Positions 24,555-34,039 are shown, numbered from the stretch's first letter. The stretch is DNA of 64,000 bases from Pirellulales bacterium (GCA_020846145.1 JADLEL010000051.1:21578-85577), one strand, 5' to 3'. The notes: a model not told the origin generated them from the sequence alone. Program-made: numbers and translations.

Positions 24555-25017
24555 AATCGCGGTCCGAGCAGCGAAAAGGACCATTTTTCGCGGTTTTTTA
24601 CCCCCCGCGGGAAATATATTCGCAAAATGCTTGCATTAAATCCGATCTATTTGTTAGATTAGGGGTAATGCATCCCTGATGTTCTCTGGTCGTACCCCTC
24701 ATCCTTGATTTCGCATGCATCGGTCGTCGGCATCGGTTTAGTCGTATCGAAAGAATCCGGCGGGCAATAGTGATAATCGCGTTTCGCGGTCCGCGCCAGT
24801 AAAAGACATTTCCTCAAACCGAAAGGAGGCCTAAAATCCCGCGATGTTTTTTCGTTCCGCCGCCCGAACGGGCCAACAATTCCTCCGGCGGCGGCTTGGG
24901 GGGGTGAAAACAAAGGGCAAGTCGAATCGTTCGCTGCTCGCGATGAGGTTGCATTTCCTCCTCGGCGCGAACGCATCTCGTAAAAAACCTTTGTTTTTTA
25001 AGGAGCAAAGAATCGCC
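24555..25017. other. Intergenic leader region
   Basis: Within these 463 bases is a candidate promoter (24631-24659) and a weak stem followed by Ts near 24564-24595 (GGTCC...GGACCATTTTT) that may end the DUF1559 transcript. An AAAGGAGG at about 24822-24829 could drive an N-terminally longer form of the next protein, but that extension is Arg/Lys-rich and unlike the family start. Confidence 0.45.
24631..24659 (+). promoter_or_regulatory. Candidate promoter upstream of the J-domain-like gene
   Basis: TTGCAT (24631-24636) and TTAGAT (24654-24659) are spaced by exactly 17 bases. The leader to the chosen ATG would be about 350 bases. Confidence 0.4.
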
Positions 25018-26811
25018 ATGACTCGGCCCATTGATCCCTACCATCGCTTTTTAGGCATTCCGCCGCATCTGCAGCCTCCCAATCTCTATCGCTTGCTGGG
25101 GCTGGAACTCTTCGAGCGCAATTCCGACGTCATCGAGGACGCCGCCGAACGGCAGATGGCCCACGTTCGCAAATACGAGGGCACCCCCTACGCCGACGCC
25201 GCGAAGAAATTGATCGAGGAACTGGCGCAGGCGCGGGTTTGCCTGCTCCTTCCCGACCGCAAGGCGGCATACGATGCGGCCCTGCGGAAGCAACTCGCTT
25301 CGGCAACGGCACCCGCTCTCGCTCCGGCCCGGCCATTCGTCGCCGCCGGTCCGCCGTCGGAGGAAGAAGAAGAGGAACTGATCCTCGTGCCCGATAAGCC
25401 GCGGAAGGCTGCTCCTTCACCGCCGGCTCCGTCAAAGTCGGGCAGCGGGGTCGCGCTGCATCGCGCCGCGTCCGCCGCGAGCGGAAGCGCCGCATCGCTC
25501 CCGCCCGCCGCGCCGCGGCCGGTCTCTCCGCCTGCGGCCGCCAAGGACTACTCGCCCGTCGATCCGTTGAAATACGAGCCGCCCTATTTGGGCGAATACC
25601 GCCGCCGATTTTTCGAAACGCTCTTGAAGGTCGCCATCGTTATTTTTATCCTGATTCTGTCGCTCTTATTATTCAATGCGTTCCTGCTGCCTTGGTTGAA
25701 AGAAGGGCGTACCGCCCGCGAGCCGTCCCCCGGGGAGGAAGCCGAAACTTCCGCGCCCGCGAAATATATGCCTCCGCCTCCGCCTTCCCTGCCGAATCCC
25801 GCGAACGACGATGCGGCGACGGAGGCGGAGAACTCTCCGCTAAGCGAAATTCCCGCGGAAAATCCGCCCGATCCGGAATCCGAACGCGTCTCGATCTACA
25901 AGACGATCCAAACCGCGATCCGCAACGATAAAATCCGCCGCACGCGTTGCGTGGGGGACGATTCCGGCGAGGATTTCGAGGCCAAGCACGGCGACGGCGG
26001 GCTGTTGGTCGCGCTCAAACTGACCTGGAAAAAATTCGGCAAGAACGGCGAATCGCGCGCGGTGGCTTCGCTGCAACCGGAGTATTCGACGCCGCTCGGC
26101 TACATCAAAGGAAGCATTATCGGCACGCCCCAGAAGAACGGCGTGCGTTTCCTGGCGCGGCAAGGGTACGCCGTCGGCGCGCTGAAAATCAACTGCACTC
26201 CCGGCGGCCGGGACAAGATCGGCAGGATCATCGGCCTGCGAATCGTCTTCATGCGCGTCGAGGGATTGCGGTTGAATCCGAAAGATTCCTACCTGAGTTC
26301 CCCCTTTCCGCTCGAGCATTCGGTCCCCTTCGACGCTCCGGAAATCGGCGGGAACGGCGATTTGATCGTCGGACTTTTCGGTAGCGCTTCCGGGGAGGAT
26401 TTGCTTTCCTTGGGCTTGCTTTTCGTGAAGCAGAGTCCCCCTCCCGCGAACGCCGATTCGCGGCAAACGCCGCCGAACGCCGTGAATCCCTCCGGGGAAA
26501 CGCCCTTGCCGCCGGAGGGCAAGGAATACTTCCTCGGCAGTTGGCACATCTACGAGGACGGCCGATTCAGTTCGACGATCGCGCTCCACGGGAACGGCAA
26601 CGCCCGCGATCCCCGCTATCACGAAAAGGGGGGCAAGTGGGAGTGGAAGGACGACCGCGCGCGAATCCTCTGGAAAGACGGCTGGACGGACGTCCTAAAG
26701 CGCGACGGCGATACGGTGCGGAAACACTCCTTCGCCCCCGGCGATCCCGAAGAACGTTTCCCCGTCAATGAAGGAACCGCCGCGAGAAGCCCAAAGTCCC
26801 TTGAGGAATAG
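25018..26811 (+). CDS. J-domain-like planctomycete membrane protein
   Basis: This is a 597-aa protein from the ATG at 25018 (MTRPIDPYHRFLGIPP), which has AAGGAG upstream. The N-terminus YHRFLGIPPHLQPPNLYRLL up to about residue 95 resembles the J-domain-like module found in many planctomycete proteins, but without a clear HPD motif. A Pro/Ala-rich linker leads to a transmembrane helix (VAIVIFILILSLLLFNAFLL, about residues 204-223). The extracytoplasmic part has a beta-rich region (GGLLVALKLTWKKFG ...) and a small C-terminal domain (YFLGSWHIYEDGRFSSTIAL ...). No function is known to me; a chaperone link is not supported without HPD. It converges on the secretin-like gene. Confidence 0.75.
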   Translation: MTRPIDPYHRFLGIPPHLQPPNLYRLLGLELFERNSDVIEDAAERQMAHVRKYEGTPYADAAKKLIEELAQARVCLLLPDRKAAYDAALRKQLASATAPALAPARPFVAAGPPSEEEEEELILVPDKPRKAAPSPPAPSKSGSGVALHRAASAASGSAASLPPAAPRPVSPPAAAKDYSPVDPLKYEPPYLGEYRRRFFETLLKVAIVIFILILSLLLFNAFLLPWLKEGRTAREPSPGEEAETSAPAKYMPPPPPSLPNPANDDAATEAENSPLSEIPAENPPDPESERVSIYKTIQTAIRNDKIRRTRCVGDDSGEDFEAKHGDGGLLVALKLTWKKFGKNGESRAVASLQPEYSTPLGYIKGSIIGTPQKNGVRFLARQGYAVGALKINCTPGGRDKIGRIIGLRIVFMRVEGLRLNPKDSYLSSPFPLEHSVPFDAPEIGGNGDLIVGLFGSASGEDLLSLGLLFVKQSPPPANADSRQTPPNAVNPSGETPLPPEGKEYFLGSWHIYEDGRFSSTIALHGNGNARDPRYHEKGGKWEWKDDRARILWKDGWTDVLKRDGDTVRKHSFAPGDPEERFPVNEGTAARSPKSLEE

Positions 26812-26844
26812 CCGATAGGAAGCCGTTCCTCTGCCGGAGAGTCG

Positions 26845-29800
26845 CTACGGCCTTCTCGGGGCGTTATGATTGTGGTTATTGGGATTGTTTTTCGGCGGGG
26901 TATTGGGGGGCGCGGAAGGTTTTTTGTCGGCAGCGACTTCCTTGGGCGGTTCCTGGCCGAGCGCTTCGAGCAGTTGGCGGCGGAGTTCGGGGCCGCGCAT
27001 GCCGGGGCCGAGTTTGATGACTTTCATTTGAGAGGCGGGCGCGGCGGCGGCGTCCAAATCCAAGATCATCCTCTTCACCTGCTCGAACAGATACGCCGGC
27101 GCGGAAAGCACGATGGTATTCGAAAGTTCGTCGGCGGCGATCGAGAGCGAGCCCTTGAATTTCGGCATTTTTTGCTCTTTTTTGCCGTCGCCGGAATCGA
27201 ACGTGATCGAGAAGCCGCGGTTCGCGTCGCGTTCGCCGTTCTTGCCGGCGAAGGCCTTGTCGTTGGTGCTCAACAAGTCGCGGTAAACGTCCTTCACCGT
27301 TTCGACGATGACCTCGGCCTTGGAGTATTCCAAGGGAATTGTTTCGGTCAAGCGGGTCGATTGCGCGTCGGCGGGGATGGGCTGATCGTAAAGTTTGATC
27401 AGCTCCTCGATGGTCTGAAGCTGCTTGGCGTCGGCCCCTTGGACGAGAATGCTGTTGGTGTCCGAATCGGTGATGAATCTCAAGGGCCGCCGCTTCGAAA
27501 GCCGCCCCGCTTTGTCGTCGTCCCCGGTGCTCGAAACGCCGTATTCCATCTCGATCCAAAACGGCAGGGCACGGCCCGGCTTTTTCAGGTCGTTCTTGAA
27601 AAACTCCTCGAGATTCAGCGCGACGCCGTAGGCCAGGCAGTATTTCAGGTGGAAGACCTTGTAATCTTTCTTGGCTTCGGCCAACTGGCCCGCCAAGTCC
27701 TCGAAAAGTTCGAGGGCCTGGAGGTCGTCGGAGGTAACGGCGATCCGCCCGTCGGGCGTCAGTTCGACTTTCACCGGCGGAGTTTTCGCCGGCAGATTGG
27801 CCGCCGCGGAGCGGGGACGTTCGACGGCCGCATCGCCGCCCAATTGCGCGAACTTGACGATCGCGCGCTGCTGCTCGTCCGGCGGAATATTTTCCTCGAA
27901 ACGCATCGCGCTCGGCTCGGAAATGGGCGCCGCTTGCGGCGATTTCGCGCTGGGCGGGGAGGGTTTGATTTCCAACGGATTCGGCGAGACCGACCCCCAC
28001 GCTTGCTGAATGCGTTCGAGCAAGGCCTTGGCATCTTCGCTACCGGCGGTCTCGATGATCCGCCGCCTCGTGCCGGGGCCGTCCATCGCGGGAACTTCGC
28101 CCAGTTTCTGGAGCAGGTTATCGACCTCGGCCAATTCCACGTCGTTCGCCCAGAGGATGAGTTGGTTGTGCTCCACGTCGGCATCGACGCGGAAGGCGTT
28201 ATTGGTTTGGCCGGAATCGCCGCCGGAAGAAGAATAACGATCCCAGTAGGAATTCGAACGGGACTTGTCTTTCTTATCGCCGTTGATCATGAATTCGACC
28301 GTGCCCGCCACGTAGTCGGCGGCGAGCCGCCGCAATCGCCTGACGGCGATTTGGCGCTCGCTGCCGCTGAGCTTCTCGACGAGCGCGCCGATGATCGCGT
28401 GATCGGCCAGCGGCCCGAAGACGATGATCGCCTTGTTCTTTCGATCGACTTGCAGATTCGTGCTGGGATCGAGGTTGCCGATCTCGCGCAAGGTATTGAC
28501 CAGCGTATCCGGCTCGACGCCGGTGAGCCGATAGACCTGCGTCCGGCCGACGTTGGCCAACAGCGACGTGGGGGAGCCGACCGGCACGTCGAGCGTTTCC
28601 ACGACTTGCACGATGAGCGCCATTTTATCGGGCGGGGCGTAGGCCAAGATGCTGTTCTTCCGCGGATTGACGACGAAATACATCCCCGCCTGCGCCGCGG
28701 GCGGCTTGTTCTGCTGTCCCGGCGGCTGGCCGCCCTGGGGATTTCCGCCCTGGCGGGCCATCATTTCCTGCTGATGCTGCAATTGCTGCATCATTTCCGG
28801 CGTCATGGCTTGGCCGCCCTGGCCGGGTTGCGGCATCGACGGCCCTTTCTCCTTCCCCAGAAGCTCGTCGAGTTGCTTCCGCACTTCCTCGGCACGGGCA
28901 AAGCGAAGAATGAATTCCTTGACGCTCCGCTGCTGGCCGCCGGGCGTTTGCGAATTGTTCAACAAGGCGTAGATCTCCCGCAAATTCACCACCGCATCGA
29001 CCGCCTCGAGCCGATTGGTGAGCCGCAGGGGAATCAGCTTCCCGTTGGGGCTTTTCATCTGATCCAATTCCGCGACGGCTGAATCGGCGGTCATTTTTTC
29101 CAAGGCGAAGGAGACTTTCACGAATTCGTAGGGCTGGCGATCCTTCAGCTCTTCCGGCGCGACGCGCGGCACCAAACTCAGGTCGAGCTTCTTGACGTTC
29201 ACCACCGAGAGCGTCTCGCCCCGCGTAAGCAGCGTGAATCCGCGGGCGAGGAGATATTGATTGATCAGGTCGCGCACTTCCGGCACGCTGTAGCCGCGCT
29301 GCGTCGAGAGATTGAGATAATCGCCGGGCATTTCCTGCCAATCGAGACTCATGCCCGATATCTGCGCCAGCCATTCCAGCACCGCCGGCCAAGGCTGGCC
29401 GTTGAAATTGAAGGAGACTTTTCCATCGGGGCCGGGCCGCGCCTTGAGTTCTTCCGGCTTGGGAGGATTGGGCGGTTTCGTCGGATGCTGGAGCGGTTTC
29501 GCCGGTTCGTCGGGCTTCGTTTCGCCGGGCTTGGTTTCGCCGGGCTTCGTTTCACCGGGCTTGCCAGGTTGCTCCCCGGGTTTGCCGGGTTTGTTTTTAT
29601 CCGGTCCGCCGGGACCGCCGGGGATTTCGCCCGGCTTGATCGGTTGCCCGGGAGCATTAGGGGGCAGTGCCGCCGGTTGATCGCCGCTCACGATGACCGT
29701 TGCCGGTCCGGCCGGAGTCGCGGGAGCCGCGGGGGCGGAATACTGAATTGCCGCTTCGGCTTTGACGGGCGGATTATCGGCATGCGCGGGACAGATGCAT

Positions 29801-29847
29801 GCCAGAAAAACAGCTAGACCCGCCACGCCCCGGAGCTTGTTTCGCAT
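26845..29847 (-). CDS. Long secreted protein with repeated secretin-N-like modules and a collagen-like linker
   Basis: The start at 29847 (MRNKLRGVAGLAVFLACICPAHA) is fixed by its signal peptide, by GGGGAGGATGG upstream and by a promoter at 29905-29933 that lies downstream of the ORF-track start. The 1000-aa protein has a Gly/Pro/Lys repeat region (GETKPGETKPGETKP, about residues 95-130). Then come an N0/STN-like module (VSFNFNGQPWPAVLEWLAQ) and several ring-building-type modules with NSILAYAPPDKMALIVQVVE, NKAIIVFGPLADHAIIGALV, TNSILVQGADAKQLQTIEEL and NTIVLSAPAYLFEQVKRMIL. I do not see the secretin channel domain, so it is probably a periplasmic ring or scaffold protein rather than a full secretin. 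The two-faced similarity is to GspD N-domains. Confidence 0.75.
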   Translation of the reverse strand: MRNKLRGVAGLAVFLACICPAHADNPPVKAEAAIQYSAPAAPATPAGPATVIVSGDQPAALPPNAPGQPIKPGEIPGGPGGPDKNKPGKPGEQPGKPGETKPGETKPGETKPDEPAKPLQHPTKPPNPPKPEELKARPGPDGKVSFNFNGQPWPAVLEWLAQISGMSLDWQEMPGDYLNLSTQRGYSVPEVRDLINQYLLARGFTLLTRGETLSVVNVKKLDLSLVPRVAPEELKDRQPYEFVKVSFALEKMTADSAVAELDQMKSPNGKLIPLRLTNRLEAVDAVVNLREIYALLNNSQTPGGQQRSVKEFILRFARAEEVRKQLDELLGKEKGPSMPQPGQGGQAMTPEMMQQLQHQQEMMARQGGNPQGGQPPGQQNKPPAAQAGMYFVVNPRKNSILAYAPPDKMALIVQVVETLDVPVGSPTSLLANVGRTQVYRLTGVEPDTLVNTLREIGNLDPSTNLQVDRKNKAIIVFGPLADHAIIGALVEKLSGSERQIAVRRLRRLAADYVAGTVEFMINGDKKDKSRSNSYWDRYSSSGGDSGQTNNAFRVDADVEHNQLILWANDVELAEVDNLLQKLGEVPAMDGPGTRRRIIETAGSEDAKALLERIQQAWGSVSPNPLEIKPSPPSAKSPQAAPISEPSAMRFEENIPPDEQQRAIVKFAQLGGDAAVERPRSAAANLPAKTPPVKVELTPDGRIAVTSDDLQALELFEDLAGQLAEAKKDYKVFHLKYCLAYGVALNLEEFFKNDLKKPGRALPFWIEMEYGVSSTGDDDKAGRLSKRRPLRFITDSDTNSILVQGADAKQLQTIEELIKLYDQPIPADAQSTRLTETIPLEYSKAEVIVETVKDVYRDLLSTNDKAFAGKNGERDANRGFSITFDSGDGKKEQKMPKFKGSLSIAADELSNTIVLSAPAYLFEQVKRMILDLDAAAAPASQMKVIKLGPGMRGPELRRQLLEALGQEPPKEVAADKKPSAPPNTPPKNNPNNHNHNAPRRP

Positions 29848-29904
29848 ATCCCATCCTCCCCAAAATAGACGTTTGCCGGTTCCCCCTCGATAGCGCTGGA
29901 CATT

Positions 29905-29933
29905 ATTATAACTTCTCCCTGCGAATAACACAA
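29905..29933 (-). promoter_or_regulatory. Sigma-70-type promoter of the secretin-N-like gene
   Basis: On the minus strand, TTGTGT (29933-29928) and TATAAT (29910-29905) are separated by 17 bases. The start point near 29898 leaves a 50-base leader to the ATG at 29847, which rules out the upstream start in the ORF track. Confidence 0.7.
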
Positions 29934-30150
29934 TTTCCGGCACGGTAAAATCCTTGTAAATTGTACGGCCCTTCTAGCTCGTTTGTTTATCCCCTGGGCG
30001 ATATTTTTCGGCGGATATCACGTTTCCAACCGAGGGGTGCAAGATGTTTATCAGCCAAGAGGACTTTGCAGATTGCCCTGGTTTATCGGCGATAATAGCG
30101 GACAATGCATGACGGTTGTGGTATTATGGGGGGGTTGGATTTTTCCACTA

Positions 30151-30945
30151 ATGAAATCCCTAGGTACTCCCCCCATGCGCAACTCGTTTCGATCGGCCGC
30201 ATTTTGTTCCGCTGTTTTTTCGATTGCGGCGTTTACGTGCCTGCATCCAATAACGAACGCCCAGGCATCGGACCCAACTCCTTCAGGAAAAAAAACCGCC
30301 GCGCTTCCCGCCAACGTCGATCTTCGTCCCGAATTCAAGAAGTTCGGCTTCGAGCCGAAACGTCAAGGCAAACGCGGCACCTGCTCGGTGTTCACCGTAA
30401 CCTCGGCGATGGAATTCGCCATCGCCAAGCGGCTCGGCAAGTCCGCGCCGCTGAGCGTCGAATATCTCAACTGGGCCGCGAATCAGGTCATCCACTACCA
30501 TGCCGACGGGCAGTTTTTCCATAATTTGCTGAAGGGATACGAACGATACGGTATTTGCCGCGAAGCGTTGATGCCCTACCGCAAGAAGTTCGATCCCGCG
30601 CTTGCACCTTCGGAAGAAGCGCGCAGCGACGCGAAAAAAATCGGTTCCGTTCCGGTAGCCATTTCATGGATCAAACCGTGGGGACGGAAAGCCGGACTGA
30701 CCGACGAGCAAATGAACCAAATCAAAGAGCGACTGGTCCAGGGATGGCCCGTCGCCGCCGGCGCGGGGCACAGCCGATTGCTCGTCGGCTATCGTGATGA
30801 TTCCGAGCGGCCGGGCGGAGGGCTTTTTGTCACCAAGGATTCGGGCAAGGGTGCCTACGCGGAAGTTACCTACGAATGGGCGAAAGCCCATCTCGTCGAT
30901 GTGTTCTGGATCGAATCGAATCCCAAAAAAACCGAATCGCGATAG
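30151..30945 (+). CDS. Secreted papain-like cysteine peptidase
   Basis: This is a C1-superfamily-like peptidase. The signal region is MRNSFRSAAFCSAVFSIAAF, with alternative starts at 30151 and 30175. The mature protein begins DLRPEFKKFGFEPKRQGKRG. The segment KRQGKRGTCSVFTVTSAMEF matches the papain QGxCGSCWAF region, with Cys at TCSVF. The catalytic His is in AGHSRLLVGYR, and the last site is FVTKDSGKG, where Asp or Asn is expected. There is no obvious long pro-domain, and at about 260 aa it is short. The ORF-track extension to 29983 runs into upstream sequence and is less likely. It is divergent from the secretin-N-like gene. Substrate and role are unknown. Confidence 0.75.
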   Translation: MKSLGTPPMRNSFRSAAFCSAVFSIAAFTCLHPITNAQASDPTPSGKKTAALPANVDLRPEFKKFGFEPKRQGKRGTCSVFTVTSAMEFAIAKRLGKSAPLSVEYLNWAANQVIHYHADGQFFHNLLKGYERYGICREALMPYRKKFDPALAPSEEARSDAKKIGSVPVAISWIKPWGRKAGLTDEQMNQIKERLVQGWPVAAGAGHSRLLVGYRDDSERPGGGLFVTKDSGKGAYAEVTYEWAKAHLVDVFWIESNPKKTESR

Positions 30946-30964
30946 TGGTCCGACAAAATCAAAT

Positions 30965-31054
30965 TGACAGGTTCATGTTGGGGCGATAGTTGTACTATCG
31001 CCCCAGGGATGGCAGTGCAACTGCCATCCCAACAACCTGTCATTCAACCTGTCA
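30965..31054. repeat. Nested palindromic element
   Basis: An outer inverted pair (TGACAGGTT / AACCTGTCA) encloses TTGGGGCGATAGTTGTACTATCGCCCCA (30978-31005) and GGGATGGCAGTGCAACTGCCATCCC (31006-31030). The right side has the outer word twice. The inner hairpin style (arms joined by GTTGTAC or GTGCAAC) is shared with the element at 52162-52292. Confidence 0.8.
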
Positions 31055-31109
31055 TTTTATGGTTGGCGGAACACGAGAACGGATTGTTACGTTTCGTCGA
31101 TCGAAACCA

Positions 31110-32315
31110 TCACGCGCCGAATTTTCCCAGCTTGCCGGCGTGTGCCAGGGCCAGCGGCATCAGATAAACCGCCGAAAACTGGCCCAATCCGCCGCAAAGC
31201 GTTTCCCGCTCGCCAAATTTCTGGCAGCCGTCGGGCCGGCAGGCGGGGGATGACAAAAGCACCGGCACCGGATGCCAACTGTGGCTCGCTAGCGCCGCCG
31301 GCGTACTGTGGTCGCCGGTTACGACGAGCACGTCCGGCTTCAAGGCCGCCACGCGGGGTACGATCGCGTCGAACTGCTCGATCATCTTCACCTTCTCGGC
31401 GAAATTACCGTCCTCGCCGCGGCTGTCGGTGTATTTGAAATGCACGAAAAAGAAATCGTAGTTCTTCCACTCCTTTTCCAAGACATCGATCTCTTCCTGC
31501 AGCGTGTTCGGCTCGCCGACGATCTCCATGCCGACCAACTGGGCCAATCCCTTGTACATGGGATAAACCGCGATCGCCGCCGCCTTGAGGCCGTAAACTT
31601 CTTCGTAGGAGGGGATGTGCGGCGCGGCCGAGAAACCGCGCATCGTCAGCCCGTTGGCTTTCGGTTGTCCGGCGAGAATTTTCACCGCCTGCGCGTAGAA
31701 CTGCTTGGCGACTTCGGCCGTCTTCCGGCTGGCGTCGTCGTGTGCGACCGGATCGAGCGGCGGCACGCCGGTCTTTTGCGGATCGGTATCGGCCACGCGG
31801 CCGCCGAGTCCTTCGCCGCGAAAGATCACGCAAAAACGATGCTCCTTGACCGGCTCGACGAACACCTCCACGCCGGGTATTTTCACTTCGCGGAGTTTAA
31901 TGGCCAGCGGGCCGCTTTCCTCGCTGGCGATGCGGCCGGCGCGGCGATCGGAGATATTTCCCGCGGCGTCGAGCGTGCAGAAATTGCAGCGAATGGCGAC
32001 GTCCTTCGGTCCGAGCTTGAAACCCACGCCGGTGGCCTCGAGCGCGCCGCGGCCGATGAGGTACTTCACCGGTTCGTATCCGAAAAGCCCTAAGTGTCCC
32101 GGCCCGCTGCCGGGGGTGATGCCCGGCGCGATCGGATTCATGCTCCCCAACACGCCGGCTTTGGCCAAGGCGTCGAGATTGGGGGTCTTGGCGGCCTCCA
32201 ACTCGGTCGGTCCGCCCGGTTCGACGGGCAGGCCGCCGATGCCGTCGGCGATGAGAAACACGATTTTCGAGTCGGTCTTCATCTTGAGTTCGCGGACGAG
32301 TGCTTGAATATCCAC
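31110..32315 (-). CDS. apgM: Cofactor-independent phosphoglycerate mutase, archaeal ApgM type
   Basis: This enzyme interconverts 3- and 2-phosphoglycerate in glycolysis. The 401-aa protein belongs to the alkaline-phosphatase superfamily. It has the first metal-binding Asp in IADGIGGLPV, the nucleophile region PGSGPGHLGLFGYEP with the phosphorylated Ser, the mid-region FFFVHFKYTDSRGED and the metal-binding VVTGDHSTPAALASHSWHPV near the end. The length suits the ApgM rather than the GpmI (about 510 aa) branch. It is divergent from pgi, with 93 bases between the two starts, so two glycolytic genes share one control region. AGGAG lies upstream of the start. Confidence 0.93.
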   Translation of the reverse strand: MDIQALVRELKMKTDSKIVFLIADGIGGLPVEPGGPTELEAAKTPNLDALAKAGVLGSMNPIAPGITPGSGPGHLGLFGYEPVKYLIGRGALEATGVGFKLGPKDVAIRCNFCTLDAAGNISDRRAGRIASEESGPLAIKLREVKIPGVEVFVEPVKEHRFCVIFRGEGLGGRVADTDPQKTGVPPLDPVAHDDASRKTAEVAKQFYAQAVKILAGQPKANGLTMRGFSAAPHIPSYEEVYGLKAAAIAVYPMYKGLAQLVGMEIVGEPNTLQEEIDVLEKEWKNYDFFFVHFKYTDSRGEDGNFAEKVKMIEQFDAIVPRVAALKPDVLVVTGDHSTPAALASHSWHPVPVLLSSPACRPDGCQKFGERETLCGGLGQFSAVYLMPLALAHAGKLGKFGA

Positions 32316-32408
32316 GGCAAGTCTCCTGGTAATATTTGCGGAAAAAAGCTACAATTTCCCAAAAGTACCAAAAAAAACCGGAAAAACAAGTCTCCCGCTT
32401 TCATAATC

Positions 32409-33824
32409 ATGTCCACGTTGCCAATCCCCCCGATTACTTACGATTTTTCAACGCTCTTGTCGTCTGCCGCCGATTCGCAATTCGCCCGGCAGACGGGCAT
32501 CGCCGCGGCCGATTTGCAGTGGCTTGCCCCGCGATTGGAGATGGTCCGCCGAGAAGTGCTGGCCGACGGCGAATTGTTCCGCAAGGGCGGGCCGATTCCC
32601 GCCGAAAAGCAGCCGCTCGACGCCGCTTTCTTCGATCTGCCGGAAAACTTCCTCGGCCCCGACCGCAAAACGCTCGACGGCATCCTCGCCACCGCCGACC
32701 GGCTGGCCAAAGAGGTCGATCGCGTCGTGGTGTTGGGCATCGGCGGTTCTTACATGGGCGCGCGGGCATTGATGGAAGGCTGCTGCCATCCGTACCACAA
32801 CGAGCTGCCCCGCAAACGCCGCGGGGGCCGGCCGCGCATGTATTTCGAGGGGAATAACGTCGATAACGACGCCGTCCAAGCCTTGCTCGATCTGGTCGAA
32901 GGCGACGACGATTGGGCGATCATCGTCATCAGCAAGAGCGGCGGGACGCTGGAAACGGCAGTGGCGTTTCGCGTATTCTACGAGACGCTGAAAAAATCGT
33001 GCCAGGACGATGCGGAGAAATTGCGGCGGCGGATCGTGCCCGTCACCGGCGAAACGGGGAAACTCCGCGATTTAGCCAAGGCGATCGGCTGCCCGACGGT
33101 GTTTCCCATCCCCGACGGCGTGGGCGGAAGGTTTTCGATTTTAAGCGCGGTGGGATTGCTTCCCGCCGCGGTGCTGGGCATCGACGTGGTTCGCTTGCTC
33201 GAAGGCGCGGCCGCGATGAACGAGAGTTTCCGCACCGCCGCGCCGCTGGAAAATCCCGCGCTCGCCTATGCGGGCATTTCCCGGTTGATGGAAGTCCGCC
33301 GCGGCGCGACCACGCGCATTCTATCTACCTGGGGCAAAGGCCTCGAGAGCCTGGGCCTGTGGTACGATCAACTGCTCGCTGAGAGCTTGGGCAAGAATGG
33401 CCAAGGGGCCACGCCGATCACGGTCGTCAATACCCGCGATTTGCATTCGCGCGGCCAGCAGCACCAGGAAGGGCGCCGCGACAAGCTCATCACCAACGTG
33501 GCGGTCGAGAAAGTCAATCGAACGCCGATCGCCATCGAGCGATCCGCGCTCGATCAGGACAAACTCAACGAACTGGCCGGAAAAACGCTGCCCGACGTGC
33601 TTCGCGCCGCGTTCGAGGGCACGAATCAAGCCTACATGGATGACTTCCGCCGCGTCGCCGCCATCCGCCTGCCGCTTTTGGACGAAGGCGCGCTCGGCCA
33701 ACTTTTCCAAATGTTGATGATCGCCACCGTCGCCGAAGGCCGCCTGGTCGGCATCAATCCCTACGGCCAGCCCGGCGTGGAAGCGTATAAAAATAAAATG
33801 AACGCCATTTTGCGAAAATGGTAA
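32409..33824 (+). CDS. pgi: Glucose-6-phosphate isomerase
   Basis: This enzyme interconverts glucose 6-phosphate and fructose 6-phosphate. The start at 32409 (MSTLPIPPITYDF) gives 471 aa, the size of the shorter bacterial PGI branch; the ORF-track start overlaps apgM and is not used. Family motifs are VVLGIGGSYMGARAL, IVISKSGGTLETAVAF, GVGGRFSILSAVGLLPAAVL with the sugar-phosphate loop, and VVNTRDLHSRGQQHQEGRRD near the catalytic His. The C-terminal PYGQPGVEAYKNKM is standard. It is divergent from apgM. A composite REP element follows directly after the stop codon. Confidence 0.96.
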   Translation: MSTLPIPPITYDFSTLLSSAADSQFARQTGIAAADLQWLAPRLEMVRREVLADGELFRKGGPIPAEKQPLDAAFFDLPENFLGPDRKTLDGILATADRLAKEVDRVVVLGIGGSYMGARALMEGCCHPYHNELPRKRRGGRPRMYFEGNNVDNDAVQALLDLVEGDDDWAIIVISKSGGTLETAVAFRVFYETLKKSCQDDAEKLRRRIVPVTGETGKLRDLAKAIGCPTVFPIPDGVGGRFSILSAVGLLPAAVLGIDVVRLLEGAAAMNESFRTAAPLENPALAYAGISRLMEVRRGATTRILSTWGKGLESLGLWYDQLLAESLGKNGQGATPITVVNTRDLHSRGQQHQEGRRDKLITNVAVEKVNRTPIAIERSALDQDKLNELAGKTLPDVLRAAFEGTNQAYMDDFRRVAAIRLPLLDEGALGQLFQMLMIATVAEGRLVGINPYGQPGVEAYKNKMNAILRKW

Positions 33825-33833
33825 CCGTTCACA

Positions 33834-34020
33834 GGGGACTGTCCCGATTTTCGCGGCGCAGAAGATTATGGTGCCGTAAAAGTGCTTAATCGCCGCGAAA
33901 ATGGGACTGTCCCCCTCGCGCCGCGGAAAGGGGGCAGGTCCATGTTTTCGGCCTACCGTTCGTCCGCAAAATACGTCATATCGCCGAAAAATGGACCAGT
34001 CCCCGACCGGAGCGTGAACG
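33834..34020. repeat. Composite GGGGACAGTCCC REP cluster (copy 1)
   Basis: Four units of the GGGGACTGTCCC/GGGACAGTCCCC/GGTCCAT type in two inverted pairs fill the pgi-lipoprotein gap. The last 137 bases (33884-34020) match 63864-64000 in inverted orientation, with about ten differences by eye. Confidence 0.92.
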
Positions 34021-34039
34021 CTCTCCATGAGTTTTTGCC

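Noticed and set aside
26866-29082. 738-aa plus-strand ORF opposite the secretin-N-like gene
   Set aside because: Antisense shadow with His/Arg/Gly-rich nonsense composition and no motifs.
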